Positions 63,892 to 64,000 of a DNA stretch of 64,000 bases are shown here, piece after piece. Position 1 is the stretch's first letter. Each line of letters opens with the position of its first letter. The DNA is from Lysinibacillus sp. G4S2 (lineage in GTDB: Bacteria > Bacillota > Bacilli > Bacillales_A > Planococcaceae), in the NCBI RefSeq assembly GCF_030348505.1, contig NZ_JAUCFJ010000002.1, positions 3,228,001 to 3,292,000 on the forward strand, read 5' to 3'. Below the pieces are notes generated by a model. The model worked only from the letters and a program-made list of their open reading frames with translations, did no database searches and had not been told where the DNA came from. The translations under genes were made by a program, and so were the position numbers.

Positions 63892-64000
63892 ATATATAGA
63901 CTTTGATGGCCTGTATAAATTCATAAATAAAATACCCTGCAAAGCCAATTAATAATACGCCCGCTACTATTGTAAACGACTTTATCACCTTACGACTCAT
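63890..64000 (-). CDS. Small single-pass membrane protein, possibly 5' truncated
   Basis: Minus-strand frame MSRKVIKSFTIVAGVLLIGF followed by AGYFIYEFIQAIKVYI, 36 residues, with one membrane helix after a basic N-terminus. The ATG is the last codon of the window, so the start or upstream extension cannot be judged. The stop lies within the shared terminator stem. Confidence 0.5.
   Translation of the reverse strand: MSRKVIKSFTIVAGVLLIGFAGYFIYEFIQAIKVYI

Overview
The window reads as chromosome of a low-GC, spore-former-type Firmicute close to Lysinibacillus or another Planococcaceae/Bacillaceae genus. The grounds are AT-rich codon use, strong AGGAGG-type ribosome binding sites, TTG and GTG starts, a Bacillus-type LexA box and BirA box, the cobalamin operon gene order known from Priestia (Bacillus) megaterium, and an Ecs-like ABC transporter. 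The species assignment is inference.

Layout. 1-5 kb: end of a DUF2332 gene, then a MarR-regulated operon (MarR, ring-cleaving dioxygenase, luciferase-like monooxygenase, FMN reductase) with repeated operators, then gene relics and a small mobile element. 5-9 kb: a chemoreceptor and RNase Z. 8.6-24.7 kb: a 17-gene minus-strand cobalamin operon (cbiW to cbiP plus a methyltransferase) behind a cobalamin riboswitch. 25.2-28.3 kb: a divergent plus-strand cobalt ECF transporter operon (cbiMNQO) behind a second cobalamin riboswitch. Low B12 should therefore open both cobalt import and corrin-ring synthesis. 29-32.6 kb: a secreted subtilisin-like protease. 32.7-45 kb: an accessory, decayed region with acetyltransferases, DUF proteins, a truncated MFS gene, a truncated hydrolase, group II intron tails, an unusual metzincin-like protein, dinB and a NUC nuclease. 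45-49.4 kb: a divergent MocR/aminotransferase pair and a divergent XRE-cupin/LysE pair. 49.8-53.7 kb: a biotin operon (bioD-bioA-bioY-bioB) with a BirA box. 54-64 kb: hypothetical genes, an Ecs-like ABC transporter, MarR/membrane protein, AraC/EamA and a Cj0069-family protein.

The most unusual content is between genes. Three sequence-unrelated families of short-core tandem arrays (CGCGGGTATT, CCGCTAA and TTTATCGAAA cores) share the same 21-bp register. Two of these families sit inside small dispersed elements with inverted ends. One element copy has a perfect 9-bp target-site duplication, another carries a nested second element, and one disrupts an MFS gene. None of these elements encodes a recognisable protein.
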